The notes under the pieces are model-generated. The model did no database searches. It worked only from the letters and a program-made list of their open reading frames with translations, and was not told where the DNA came from. 64,000 nucleotides of DNA, from assembly GCA_947585865.1 (NCBI GenBank), contig CANPXH010000001.1, forward strand, positions 121,249-185,248, read 5' to 3'. The DNA is from an uncultured Clostridia bacterium (lineage in GTDB: Bacteria > Bacillota > Clostridia > Lachnospirales > CAG-274). A program made the position numbers and the translations under genes. Positions 52,900 through 61,960 of this stretch are shown piece by piece (the first letter of the stretch is position 1; each line of letters begins with the position of its first letter).

Positions 52900-53790
52900 T
52901 TAAAGTTCTTCCAAAGTCTTAAAGCTGTATCCCTGTGCTCTCAGGGAATCTATTATCCTGCCGAGAGCCTCCGTATTGGAGCTTGAAACAGCATGGAGCA
53001 GCATTATCTCTCCGTTATGATATCTGCTCATTACCGTGTTATATGTGGCTTCTGCGCCGGGCTGCTGATCCGTGAGCCAATCCCTGTGTGCAAAACTCCA
53101 AAATACAGACTTATAGCCCATATTGTGAACAACAGCCAATGTTCTTTCGCTGTATTCGCCCATAGGCGGTCTGAAAAATTTAGGCATATCCACACCCGTT
53201 ATCTTTTTAAAGCTCTCCGCCGTAGAGTCAAGCTCCTGCTTGAGCTGAGCATCCGTAAGCGTAGGCGAGCTTAAGTGTTTGGCAGAGTGATTGCCTACCG
53301 TATGACCCTCCGCAACCATTCTCTTTATAAGCTCAGGCTGACTTTCTATATAAGGCTTCGTTACAAAAAATGCCGCCTTGACGCCCTTTGCCTTAAGTAT
53401 ATCAAGTATCTTTGCGGAATATCCGTTTTCATATCCCTCGTCAAAAGTAAGGTATATGACCTTCTCGGAAGTCTTGCCCGTATAATAGGCGCTGTATTTG
53501 CTCAAGGCTACACTGTCATTGCCCCTCGGAACAGTATGATCGTTCGTAGGCATATAATACCAAGACTGCTTTGCATTTGAAAGCTTTGACGTATCAAACT
53601 GCTGTATGGTCGTGGTCTCCGTGGTGGCTTCCGTTGTAGTTGTGGTGGTCGTGGTTTTAAGCACCACGCCTGTAAGCTCCCCTATTATAAAGCCGTCTCG
53701 TTTAAAAGGCCCCGCCTCATTTGCACAGGCGCATACGCAAAGCATAACGGCAGCAAATGCAGCGATAAGACCGATCTTAAATAACTTCAT
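52900..53790 (-). CDS. pdaA: PdaA-like polysaccharide (peptidoglycan) deacetylase
   Basis: A 296-residue protein with a lipoprotein-like signal (CVCACANE, Cys near 22). A Thr-rich linker (residues 47-65) precedes a NodB-type deacetylase domain. YLTFDEGYENGYS near 119 gives the catalytic Asp (as in PdaA, with Glu replacing the second Asp). TVGNHSAKHLSSP near 165 gives the zinc His pair, FFRPPMGEYS is near 208, FWSFAHRDW near 233 and IMLLHAVSS near 267. PdaA forms muramic-delta-lactam in spore cortex, which germination enzymes recognise; this fits the sporulation genes at 63 kb. Co-transcription with pgi is likely. Confidence 0.88.
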   Translation of the reverse strand: MKLFKIGLIAAFAAVMLCVCACANEAGPFKRDGFIIGELTGVVLKTTTTTTTTEATTETTTIQQFDTSKLSNAKQSWYYMPTNDHTVPRGNDSVALSKYSAYYTGKTSEKVIYLTFDEGYENGYSAKILDILKAKGVKAAFFVTKPYIESQPELIKRMVAEGHTVGNHSAKHLSSPTLTDAQLKQELDSTAESFKKITGVDMPKFFRPPMGEYSERTLAVVHNMGYKSVFWSFAHRDWLTDQQPGAEATYNTVMSRYHNGEIMLLHAVSSSNTEALGRIIDSLRAQGYSFKTLEEL

Positions 53791-53799
53791 AGATCCACC

Positions 53800-54222
53800 T
53801 TATAATTCCTTTATCTTAACGACCTCTACATCCATATCGCTCTCAAGCTTATCCATATCGCACTTCACCGTCACCATAACGTTGATGCCGTTTAAAAGGC
53901 CTTCTTTATATTCCGTCTCGGTATCATCGTCTGTTGAAAATGTAACGGTACTTCCCTGCTCTGTCTCTATGGTAACAGTATTCATTGAAGCATCTGTGAC
54001 AACGCCTGTAATGTTATAAAGATCCTCCTTGTCTGTGCTGACAGCCTCGTTCTTGATAATTTCAGCTATATTCGCTTCTTCCGTATCCTCGTTGATATCC
54101 TCGGCTATATCCGCCGCCTCTTCCTTTACCTCCTTGGCAACGGCATTGTCGGATGGCCCTCCGCAAGCGGATGTAAAGGACATGGCTGCAATTGCAAATG
54201 ATAAAGCTAAAATTTTTTTCAT
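53800..54222 (-). CDS. Small acidic lipoprotein of unknown function
   Basis: A 140-residue protein with a lipoprotein signal (FTSACGG, Cys near 20). An acidic helical stretch is followed by a beta-rich domain (NITGVVTDASMNTVTIETEQG, STVTFSTDDD, GINVMVTVKC) resembling an OB-like or DUF1344/NlpE-like small domain. The family is not recognised. It starts a unit with pdaA (9-nt gap) and pgi. The promoter is probably TGGAAA-17-TATAAT with the -10 at 54274-54279. The GGGAGG ribosome site is strong. Confidence 0.7.
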   Translation of the reverse strand: MKKILALSFAIAAMSFTSACGGPSDNAVAKEVKEEAADIAEDINEDTEEANIAEIIKNEAVSTDKEDLYNITGVVTDASMNTVTIETEQGSTVTFSTDDDTETEYKEGLLNGINVMVTVKCDMDKLESDMDVEVVKIKEL

Positions 54223-54365
54223 TTGTAAACCTCCCTTTGTATAAATTTACAACACTAAATTTATTCTATAGGTATTATAGCACAAATATTATATTATTTC
54301 CATATTTTTTTTGTAATTTTTGTAAAAAATATGATATGTATATTTTTGTTTGTATTTGTCGGCAA

Positions 54366-54443
54366 ATAAAAAAAATAAGACTCAGTATGCCATAAGTCGT
54401 CTTTGACTGCGTGCCGACAGCATCGATACGCTTGCCTACTGAG
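54366..54443 (-). terminator. Large composite terminator with 26-bp repeat copy 3 in its loop
   Basis: The outer stem CTCAGTA/TACTGAG (54437-54443 with 54381-54387) is followed by TCTTATTTTTTTTATT on the minus strand. Inside the loop lie a small AGTC/GACT stem and repeat copy 3 at 54409-54434 (begins GCGTGCCGAC, ends ACGCTTG). The outer stem overlaps the stop codon of the flavoprotein gene. Confidence 0.65.
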
Positions 54444-56001
54444 CCTCTATTATCTTTTCCGCACATTTTATGCCGTCTACAGCCGCAGACATTATGCCTC
54501 CCGCATATCCGCAGCCTTCGCCGCAGGGAATAAGCCCCTTTACATTAAGAGAGCAAAAGTCGTTTCCCCTTAATATCCTCACGGGAGATGAGGATCGGCT
54601 CTCTACCGCCGTCATCACAGCATCTTCACAGGCAAAGCCCTGTATTTTTTTATCCATTTCCTTAAGCGCAAGCTGAAGAGATACATACATATAGTCAGGA
54701 AATATTTTGCTGAGATCCGAAGGAGTGACTCCCGGCTTATAAGTAGGCGCAACCGAACCGAGCCTTGTCGTTGCCATTCCTTTAAGCATATCCCCGACCC
54801 TCTGCACAGGCGCATGATAATTCTTGCCCCCTGCAATATATGCTTTATGCTCCAGCTCTCTTTGAAGCTCTACTCCTGCCAAAGCATAAGAGGAAGCAAA
54901 GTCAGCGGTATCTATGCCTATAAGCAGGGCTGAATTGGCATTTGCTCCGTCTCTGTCATAGCAGCTCATACCATTTGTGACAACGCTTTCTTTTTCGGAA
55001 GAAGCCGCAACCACATATCCTCCCGGACACATACAAAATGTATATGCGCTCCTGCCGTTGGGCAAATGAGCCACAAGCTTATAATCGGCTGCGGGCAGAT
55101 ATTTTGCAAATTTGCCGTACTGGACCTTGTTTATCATTTCCTGGCTGTGTTCTATCCTCACGCCCATGGCAAAAGGCTTTTGTTCCATACTCACGCCTTT
55201 TTTATAAAGCATTTCAAAGGTATCCCTTGCGGAGTGGCCTATTGCAAGCACAACGTATTTTGCAGGTATCTCATCGCCGTTTACCACTACGCCTTTAACA
55301 GCGCCCTTATCTATAATTATATCAGATACCTTGCTGTCAAAGCGTATTTCTCCGCCCATTGAAATTATGTCATTTCGTAAATTGGCAACTATCTCCACAA
55401 GCTTATCCGTGCCGATATGAGGCTTGGCAAGATAGAGTATATCCTTTGGCGCACCGTATCTCACAAGCTGTTCAAGCACATAATTACATCTTATATCCTT
55501 AATGCCCGTAGTCAGCTTGCCGTCGGAAAATGTTCCGGCACCTCCTTCGCCAAACTGTATATTGGACTTGATGTCCAGCACACCCTTTGTGCTAAAATCA
55601 TACACTGCCTTTTGCCTGTCCTCAACCGAATATCCTCTTTCAAGTATAAGCGGCTCAAGACCTGCCTTTGCCAGTACGTGACCGGCAAACATTCCTCCCG
55701 GGCCAAAGCCTATTATCACAGGTCTTTCTTTGTGCTTTGGTTTGGGTACAGACCATTGGCTTTTTTCATATACGGACACATTTTTGATGTGAAGATATTT
55801 GTCTTCGTTTTCAACCGCAACAAAAAGAGCAATGTTATAGCATACATTGCTCTTATCTCTTGCATCGATAGACAGTCTTGCAATTTTTGCCGATAATATT
55901 TTTTTGTGGGATATCTTTAATACCTTTGCCGCCTTTTTTTTGAGAAAATTTATTTCGGGCTCAATGCTGACAGGTATTTTGATATTGGATATCTTAAGCA
56001 T
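54436..56001 (-). CDS. NAD(P)/FAD-dependent oxidoreductase (COG2509-like)
   Basis: A 521-residue flavoprotein. An N-terminal ~75-residue domain (MLKISNIKIPVSIEPEINFL and following) precedes the FAD-binding Rossmann motif VIIGFGPGGMFAGHVLAKAG near 96 (core GFGPGGMFAGHVLA). NIQFGEGGAGTFSDGKLTTG is near 144, FCMCPGGYVVAASSE near 325 and LIPCGEGCGYAGGIMSAAVDG near 490. The enzymatic reaction of this widespread family is unknown. It follows the second flavoprotein gene by 16 nt at the end of the glnS operon. Confidence 0.88.
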   Translation of the reverse strand: MLKISNIKIPVSIEPEINFLKKKAAKVLKISHKKILSAKIARLSIDARDKSNVCYNIALFVAVENEDKYLHIKNVSVYEKSQWSVPKPKHKERPVIIGFGPGGMFAGHVLAKAGLEPLILERGYSVEDRQKAVYDFSTKGVLDIKSNIQFGEGGAGTFSDGKLTTGIKDIRCNYVLEQLVRYGAPKDILYLAKPHIGTDKLVEIVANLRNDIISMGGEIRFDSKVSDIIIDKGAVKGVVVNGDEIPAKYVVLAIGHSARDTFEMLYKKGVSMEQKPFAMGVRIEHSQEMINKVQYGKFAKYLPAADYKLVAHLPNGRSAYTFCMCPGGYVVAASSEKESVVTNGMSCYDRDGANANSALLIGIDTADFASSYALAGVELQRELEHKAYIAGGKNYHAPVQRVGDMLKGMATTRLGSVAPTYKPGVTPSDLSKIFPDYMYVSLQLALKEMDKKIQGFACEDAVMTAVESRSSSPVRILRGNDFCSLNVKGLIPCGEGCGYAGGIMSAAVDGIKCAEKIIEAQ

Positions 56002-56017
56002 AGGAACAACACATCCT

Positions 56018-57253
56018 TTACTTCATACTCTCTGCCGCACTTGCTCCGGCAAGTCGCCCGCTGGACCATGCCCACTGAAGATTATATCCCCCGCAGTCGC
56101 CGTATATATCCAGCACCTCCCCGCAGGCATACAGCCCATTTATTATTTTGGACTCCATGGTTCTTTCGTCGAAATCCTCGGTAAGAGCGCCGCCGGCAGT
56201 CACCTGGGCATTGGCGAAGCCTTTCGTTCCTGTTATATCAAGTCTGTAATCCTTTAAAAGAGATGCCATTGACCAAAGCATCGTCTTATCCAGATCCTTT
56301 ACCTTAAAGGACAGCTTTTCAATACCGGATCTTTTTGCAATAAGATTGCCTATCCTCTTGTTCACAAGGCCGGTAAAGAAGCCTTCCATAGTCAGATGTG
56401 ACAAATTGTCTCGCCTGGATACCAGTATATCAAAGACCTCCTTGGGGGTATGCTCCGGCATTATATCAAAAGAAAGCGCCATATTTTTCTTAAAAGGCAG
56501 CTTTGCCGAAATCCTAAATATCGGAGGACCCGAAAGCCCATAGCTCGTAAAAAGTATCTCGCCCTTTTCTTCGGCTATATACCTGTCGTTATGTATCAGC
56601 CTGAGCACACCGTCAAATTTAATTCCCTGCAGGCTTTTGACTTCCTTGGGATCTGTTTTTATCTGCACCAATGCAGGCGCAAGCTCGGATACTCTGTGAC
56701 CCAGGCTTTTAAGGAGATCAAAGCAGGAACCGTCTGAGCCCAAGGCAGGGGATGCGCATCCGCCTCCCGCTATTATGAGCCTGTCGGCATACAATACTCT
56801 GCCGTCTTTGGCTTCGAGCTTAAATCCCTTTTTGTTATTTGCAACAATACCTACATGAAAACCCGTCTCCGTTTTTACGCCAAGCCTTGCGATCTCATTT
56901 CTCAGACAATCGGAAACGGCAGATGCCTGGCCGGAAAACGGATATAATTTGCCATTTTCCTCTTCCTTTGGAAAAACTCCAAGCTGATTAAAAAAGTTTA
57001 CCGTATCGTTAACGGTAAACCTTTCCAAACAATATTTGACAAAATATTTGCTGCGGCCGTAATAGTTATCCGTATCTGCACCGATATTGGAAAAATTGCA
57101 TCGGCCGTTTCCCGTGGCAAGTATTTTCTTGCCTAAGCGATCCATTTTTTCAACTATCACAATATCAGCATTGGGAGCAGTGCGCCCGGCCTCTATGGCG
57201 GCAGCCATGCCTGACGCACCTCCTCCTATTATAACAAGCTTCATATCAATCAC
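56018..57253 (-). CDS. HI0933/YhiN-family flavoprotein
   Basis: About 408-411 residues. KLVIIGGGASGMAAAIEAGR at residues 5-24 (dinucleotide-binding), GKKILATGNGRCNFSN near 44, IIAGGGCASPALGSDGSCF near 163 and the C-terminal GLYACGEVLDIYGDCGGYNL with AWSSGR near 395 are signatures of the HI0933 (BaiN-like) family. These are probable FAD-dependent reductases; BaiN itself acts in bile acid dehydroxylation, but most members are uncharacterised. The start is either GTG 57253, overlapping the LCP gene, or ATG 57244, which is my preference. Confidence 0.88.
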   Translation of the reverse strand: MIDMKLVIIGGGASGMAAAIEAGRTAPNADIVIVEKMDRLGKKILATGNGRCNFSNIGADTDNYYGRSKYFVKYCLERFTVNDTVNFFNQLGVFPKEEENGKLYPFSGQASAVSDCLRNEIARLGVKTETGFHVGIVANNKKGFKLEAKDGRVLYADRLIIAGGGCASPALGSDGSCFDLLKSLGHRVSELAPALVQIKTDPKEVKSLQGIKFDGVLRLIHNDRYIAEEKGEILFTSYGLSGPPIFRISAKLPFKKNMALSFDIMPEHTPKEVFDILVSRRDNLSHLTMEGFFTGLVNKRIGNLIAKRSGIEKLSFKVKDLDKTMLWSMASLLKDYRLDITGTKGFANAQVTAGGALTEDFDERTMESKIINGLYACGEVLDIYGDCGGYNLQWAWSSGRLAGASAAESMK

Positions 57254-58694
57254 CTATACCCACTACCACAACAATATCGTAATCCGAAGCAACCGATGGA
57301 TCCACAATTATTTCTGCATTGTTAAATTCTTTTGCTATATCGTTGCCCATACCGTTTTGCTTTACGTATATGCGGGCATTTTCCGTCTTTTCATTCTTGT
57401 ATGTGCCTATAGACACTACATTGTAGCCTTCGTTTATAAGGCTGTTCTGTATCTGTGAGGCCTTGCCGTTTGTATATCCGCCGTTGAGCACCTGTACCGA
57501 AAGAGACTTGTCGTCTATATCGGTAACATTGGCTCCGTCACCTGAAGCAGCAGCCTCTGACACAGACTCTGCTTCTCTCTCGGCCTTTATTTCCGCCGAC
57601 GGCTTTTGGAATATATCATAGCAGAATTCCTGGACCTCCGCATCATCCAGCACATAGCCTCCGGATATATCATACAAGCCGCCCATATATCCGGGCATAG
57701 TAGCGGTATATATATTGTCCGTATTGAAATCCTTTATTACAGACATATACTTTATTGCATCGGATACCCTTACATCCGTATCTATATATCTGAAAAACGT
57801 CGTAACGTAAGCAGCGGCATTGCTGAATATGGTATCGGTGTTTACAAGCTTTTTGATAAGAACCTTGCAAAATTCCTGCTGTACCTTTACTCTGTCTATA
57901 TCCTGATTGTCATATCCGTACCTGAATCTTACAAGATGAACGGCCTGTTCTCCGTTAAGCGTCTGAAGTCCGGGCTGAAGGTCTATAAGAAGATCCTGAC
58001 CGGGATCTGAATAATACATTCTCATAGGAACATCGTATTCTATACCGCCTATGGAATCCACAAGATATTCAAGCGCTTCAAACTTCACCTTTACATAATA
58101 ATCTATGGGCACGCCTATTATTTTTTCTATTTCACTTTCCAAAAGAGGAACGCCGTATCTCTCCGCACCATAGTGGTGGACAGCGTTTATCTTCATGGCA
58201 TGCTGACCCGGTTCCGGGAACTCCTCCTGCATTTTGGCAAAAGTATCGTCATCCACTCTTATGATAGTGTCTCTCGGTATGGATATAATATTCAATTCCC
58301 CAAGAGTATCGTTATAGCAGCATACCATAATGGTATCCGTTCGTGTTTCGTCTTCATCCACGCCAAGCACTACAAACGTAGTCCTCTCCTTAAGCTTAGG
58401 CTTTACAATATTTGCAACGGGGTTATCGGGAATGCCGTCGTTATTTATATCAAGCATATTTCCGCTCAGATAATACTGAAGGCCGAAATATGACAGTGCG
58501 CCTATACAATACACGCCCAATATTATGGCCAGCACGGTAAAGAATTTGGACTTAAGGCTTTTTTTCTTTTTTCTTTTTCTGCCTGTCGGCGAAGGCTTGC
58601 TCGTTCGTGTTCTGTTTGAAGAACCTTTTGAAGAAGAATGTCTCCTTCCCGAAGAGATGTTTTCTTCATATAGATCATATCTGTCCTTGCTCAT
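57246..58694 (-). CDS. LytR-CpsA-Psr (LCP) family transferase
   Basis: A 482-residue protein. A basic, Ser-rich cytosolic N-terminus (1-48) precedes a membrane helix (50-72, FFTVLAIILGVYCIGALSYF). The LCP domain has DETRTDTIMVCCYN near 113, SIPRDTIIRVDD near 139, MKINAVHHYGAERY near 165 and LVRFRYGYDNQDIDRVKVQQ near 249 (core RYGYDNQDIDR). A C-terminal LytR_C domain (about 385-480, VQVLNGGYTNGKAS) follows. LCP enzymes attach teichoic acids, capsules or other glycans to peptidoglycan. It is 23 nt downstream of glnS. The acceptor glycan might be the product of the 41-49 kb operon, but nothing links them directly. Confidence 0.9.
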   Translation of the reverse strand: MSKDRYDLYEENISSGRRHSSSKGSSNRTRTSKPSPTGRKRKKKKSLKSKFFTVLAIILGVYCIGALSYFGLQYYLSGNMLDINNDGIPDNPVANIVKPKLKERTTFVVLGVDEDETRTDTIMVCCYNDTLGELNIISIPRDTIIRVDDDTFAKMQEEFPEPGQHAMKINAVHHYGAERYGVPLLESEIEKIIGVPIDYYVKVKFEALEYLVDSIGGIEYDVPMRMYYSDPGQDLLIDLQPGLQTLNGEQAVHLVRFRYGYDNQDIDRVKVQQEFCKVLIKKLVNTDTIFSNAAAYVTTFFRYIDTDVRVSDAIKYMSVIKDFNTDNIYTATMPGYMGGLYDISGGYVLDDAEVQEFCYDIFQKPSAEIKAEREAESVSEAAASGDGANVTDIDDKSLSVQVLNGGYTNGKASQIQNSLINEGYNVVSIGTYKNEKTENARIYVKQNGMGNDIAKEFNNAEIIVDPSVASDYDIVVVVGIGD

Positions 58695-58717
58695 TATTAT
58701 TCCTCCACGGTAAGCCG

Positions 58718-60373
58718 TCAGTTGGGCTTGAATGAACTCTTTAAAGAAATTATACGGTTAAATACGATATTTTCTTCCGAACAATACTTGCTGTCGGCAA
58801 TAAAATAACCGTTTCTCATAAACTGGAATCTGTCCATTTTCTTAACGCCCTTTACAGAAGGCTCCACATATGCCCGTACTGTCTTTAAGGAATCGGGGTT
58901 AAGAGAATATCCGTTATCGGAAGCCTCATCGGGTATAACGAGATTTTCATAGAGATTTACCCTTGCTTCAAGGGCAGTTGCACAGTTCACCCAGTGTATG
59001 GTACCTTTTACTTTACGTGCCGTAAAGTCAAGACCGCTCTTTGTGGCGGGATCGTAAGTACAGTGTATTTCCGTGATATTACCTTCACTGTCCTTTACCA
59101 CATCCGTACAGGATACAAAATATGCGCCCTTGAGTCTTACCTCCTTGCCGGGAGCAAGTCTGAAAAACTTCTTCGGCGGATCCTCCATAAAGTCCTCACG
59201 TTCTATATACAGCTCCTTGGAGAAGGGTACCGTTCTTTTACCCATTTCTTCATTCTTGGGATGATTTTCTATCTCAAGCATTTCCGTTTGACCGTCGGGG
59301 TAATTATCTATGATGAGCTTTACGGGATCCAGCACAGCCATAACAACGGGGCACTTGGGCTGTAGATCTTCTCTTACGCAATATTCCAATTGCGCAAGAT
59401 CAACTGTGGAATTGGCCTTAGCCACTCCCACCATTGCACAGAAGTTTCTTATGGCCTCGGGCGTATATCCTCTTCTTCTTATGCCGGAAAGCGTAATAAG
59501 TCTTGGATCATCCCAGCCGTCTACCTGTTTAGTTTCCACAAGATTTCTCAGATATCTTTTGCCCATTACCGTGTTTTCCAAATTAAGCTTTGCAAACTCG
59601 ATCTGTCTTGGCTTAACGGGAAAATCTATATTGTTTACCACCCAGTCGTAAAGAGGCCTGTGATCCTCAAACTCCATGGTGCATATGGAATGAGTAACGC
59701 CCTCTATGGCATCTTCAACGGGATGAGCATAGTCGTACATAGGATATATACACCACTTGTCTCCTGTTGCATGGTGAGTTGCGTGAGCGATCCTGTATAT
59801 GACCGGGTCTCTCATATTTATATTCGGTGAGGACATATCTATTTTAGCCCTCAGAGTCTTTTCTCCATCGGCAAACTCGCCTTTTTTCATTCTCTCAAAA
59901 AGATCCAAGTTTTCCTCAATGCTTCTGTTCCTGTAAGGACTTTCCTTTCCCGGCTCGGTAAGAGTGCCTCTTGAGAGCCTCACCTCTTCCGCACTCATAT
60001 CGCATACAAAGGCAAGACCTTTTTTGATAAGCTCCACGGCATATTCATACATCTTATCAAAATAGCTTGATGCAAAGTAGAGCCTGTCTCCCCAGTCAAA
60101 GCCGAGCCATTTTATATCCTCCTGTATGGAGTTTACAAACTCGATATCTTCCTTTACGGGATTTGTGTCGTCAAACCTCAGATTGCATATGCCTCCGTAC
60201 TGCTTTGCAAGTCCGAAGTTGAGGCAAATGCTCTTGGCATGGCCTATATGCAAATATCCGTTTGGTTCGGGCGGGAATCTTGTCACCACCTTTGACGTAT
60301 CCTCCAAGTCTTCTTCTATAAATGTATTTATAAAATTGCTGCCATATACGGCATCCTTATCATTGTTGTCCAT
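58718..60373 (-). CDS. glnS: Glutaminyl-tRNA synthetase
   Basis: A 551-residue class I synthetase. The HIGH motif is in [16 protein letters not shown] near residue 33. [15 protein letters not shown] is near 62, the KMSKS-equivalent loop reads [11 protein letters not shown] near 264 (family usually MSKR), and [20 protein letters not shown] lies near 281. The C-terminal anticodon-binding beta-barrels follow (about 335-540). It charges tRNA-Gln directly. The start ATG 60373 with AGGAGG 7 nt upstream is clear; the open frame runs 47 codons further upstream into unrelated sequence. It lies in an operon behind a 75-residue CxxC protein. Confidence 0.95.
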   Translation of the reverse strand: MDNNDKDAVYGSNFINTFIEEDLEDTSKVVTRFPPEPNGYLHIGHAKSICLNFGLAKQYGGICNLRFDDTNPVKEDIEFVNSIQEDIKWLGFDWGDRLYFASSYFDKMYEYAVELIKKGLAFVCDMSAEEVRLSRGTLTEPGKESPYRNRSIEENLDLFERMKKGEFADGEKTLRAKIDMSSPNINMRDPVIYRIAHATHHATGDKWCIYPMYDYAHPVEDAIEGVTHSICTMEFEDHRPLYDWVVNNIDFPVKPRQIEFAKLNLENTVMGKRYLRNLVETKQVDGWDDPRLITLSGIRRRGYTPEAIRNFCAMVGVAKANSTVDLAQLEYCVREDLQPKCPVVMAVLDPVKLIIDNYPDGQTEMLEIENHPKNEEMGKRTVPFSKELYIEREDFMEDPPKKFFRLAPGKEVRLKGAYFVSCTDVVKDSEGNITEIHCTYDPATKSGLDFTARKVKGTIHWVNCATALEARVNLYENLVIPDEASDNGYSLNPDSLKTVRAYVEPSVKGVKKMDRFQFMRNGYFIADSKYCSEENIVFNRIISLKSSFKPN

Positions 60374-60383
60374 TGCTGACCTC

Positions 60384-60611
60384 CTAAAGTCCTTTTGAAG
60401 CAAAATCCCGATGATAGTAACATATCCCGCAGTGAGGACAAATACCCAAACGCAGTATGCTGTCATCGATATCAGTGGAAAATGTGTAGTCCATACGGAT
60501 CTTGATATCTTCATTTACAACGGGGCAACTGTGAGTTTCAAAATAATAGTTTTTGCTCTCAGCAAAATCCCTACAGGCCGACAGCCTTTTGATATATTCA
60601 AGTAAATCCAC
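60384..60611 (-). CDS. Small CPHCG protein of unknown function
   Basis: About 75 residues. [10 protein letters not shown] near the C-terminus suggests half of a zinc ribbon or rubredoxin-like knuckle; another Cys lies near residue 12 and one in [13 protein letters not shown] 60611 with GAGGTG 7-8 nt upstream is the better start; GTG 60620 is too close to the site. It lies 10 nt upstream of glnS under a clear promoter, so it is probably real. The family is not recognised. Confidence 0.55.
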   Translation of the reverse strand: MDLLEYIKRLSACRDFAESKNYYFETHSCPVVNEDIKIRMDYTFSTDIDDSILRLGICPHCGICYYHRDFASKGL

Positions 60612-60640
60612 TTTTTTCACCTCATATTTTATATTTTTTA

Positions 60641-60669
60641 ATTATAATATAAATGAATTAAATATGCAA
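60641..60669 (-). promoter_or_regulatory. Promoter of the glnS operon
   Basis: Minus strand TTGCAT (60664-60669), 17 bp, TATAAT (60641-60646), about 30 nt before the first start codon. The remaining gap to 60847 shows no other feature. Confidence 0.75.
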
Positions 60670-60847
60670 GGTTTGTAACAATTATTAATAAAATTGTAAA
60701 ATTTGGCCGTAGGTCTCTTAAACAGTGGCTTTGGATATTCAAGAGCATTTTTTGTCAACCATTTAAAGACACCCGGTAAAAAATTACATATCTATTTATT
60801 ATATACTGCCCTGCTTATATTTTGCCGTTTTTATATAACTTCACAGA

Positions 60848-60893
60848 AAAACCCCTTAAAGCAGCTGCGTTTTCCTTTGTCTGCTTTAAGGGG
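60848..60893 (-). terminator. Terminator of aroD
   Basis: CCCCTTAAAGCAG (60881-60893 on the minus strand) pairs with CTGCTTTAAGGGG (60852-60864), a perfect 13-bp stem followed by TTTTTCTG. Confidence 0.9.
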
Positions 60894-60921
60894 ATAATGT
60901 CATAATAGGTAGGTCATTTTA

Positions 60922-61698
60922 TCAATCTTCGTTGTTATGCAGATTTCTGTGTACGGTCCTTACGACTGTAGCAAGATCGCCCGCTTCTATCTGACCGGGT
61001 GCAGACGCCTTTCTTGCACTGCCAAATGTAACGGAAGAGCCGAAGATCTCACCTGCGATACGGCTGACTATTCCCCTTCCTCCCATACTCATGGTAATAA
61101 TGGGGATGTCGGGATACTTTGTGTGTATTGTATCCGTTACCTCCAGCAGAGTCAAGACATCCTTGTTGCTCTGCGGCATAACGGCCAGCTTGGGTATATC
61201 CGCACCTGCTTCTATCATCTGCTTCATTCTGTCCAGCATATCGGATTTTGAAGGCGTTTTTTCAAAATCGTGGTTGGAAATTATTACGATAACATTGCTC
61301 TTATGTGCGGCATTCATGATCGATTCCACTGTCTTTTCTCCGCTCATAAGCTCAATATCCACCATATCTATAAGGCCGCTTTTGATAGCATGCCTGTTAA
61401 GAGTACCGTAATCTCTTGTATTTATCTTCTGTACGCCTCCCTCTTCAATACGTCTGAAGGTGAAAAGCAGAGGGATAGAGCCTATAAGCTTTCTTATGAG
61501 CCTAAGCATATCCAGGAGATTTTCCTCTTCTGTAATGTTGTCATACCAGTCTGCACGGAATTCAACTATATCCGGCTTAAGTGACGCTATGGTCATAGCC
61601 TGCGAAGTGATCTCATACTGCGTATGACCGACTATAGGAAGACATAATTTCGGAATACCTTCTCCTATTCTGATATTTCTTACCTCTATGGGACACAT
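60922..61698 (-). CDS. aroD: 3-dehydroquinate dehydratase, type I
   Basis: A 258-residue TIM-barrel enzyme. ICLPIVG-like LCLPIVGHT is near 17, VEFRADWYDNI near 45 (Glu and Arg of the active site), LLFTFRRIEEGG near 77, VIISNHDFEKTP near 143 (catalytic His) and LAVMPQSNKDVL near 172. The Schiff-base Lys position therefore reads KLAVMP with Lys 171. ITMSMGGRGIVSRIAGEIFG and FGSARKASAPGQIE lie near the C-terminus. It makes 3-dehydroshikimate in the shikimate pathway. It is a single-gene unit; no other aro gene is adjacent. Confidence 0.95.
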   Translation of the reverse strand: MCPIEVRNIRIGEGIPKLCLPIVGHTQYEITSQAMTIASLKPDIVEFRADWYDNITEEENLLDMLRLIRKLIGSIPLLFTFRRIEEGGVQKINTRDYGTLNRHAIKSGLIDMVDIELMSGEKTVESIMNAAHKSNVIVIISNHDFEKTPSKSDMLDRMKQMIEAGADIPKLAVMPQSNKDVLTLLEVTDTIHTKYPDIPIITMSMGGRGIVSRIAGEIFGSSVTFGSARKASAPGQIEAGDLATVVRTVHRNLHNNED

Positions 61699-61741
61699 AC
61701 CGTAACCTCCGATTACATTATTAACTGTTTTTTCGCTAACT

Positions 61742-61770
61742 ATTATAGCAACGAAAATTTAATAAGTCAA
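61742..61770 (-). promoter_or_regulatory. Promoter of aroD
   Basis: Minus strand TTGACT (61765-61770), 17 bp, TATAAT (61742-61747), 43 nt before the start codon. Confidence 0.85.
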
Positions 61771-61960
61771 GATAAATCAGGCCCTCAATAAATGTTCGTT
61801 CATATTGTATACTCTTTTGTCATACACACGGCATATACGCCGTATATTTTGTTTTGTTGATTTAACGTTGTATTTGTCGAAAAAAGACGTATTCATTTTA
61901 TTGATTGGGTAATACATATTGCTTTATCATTAAAGTATAAAAAACAAAGGAGGTAAAATA

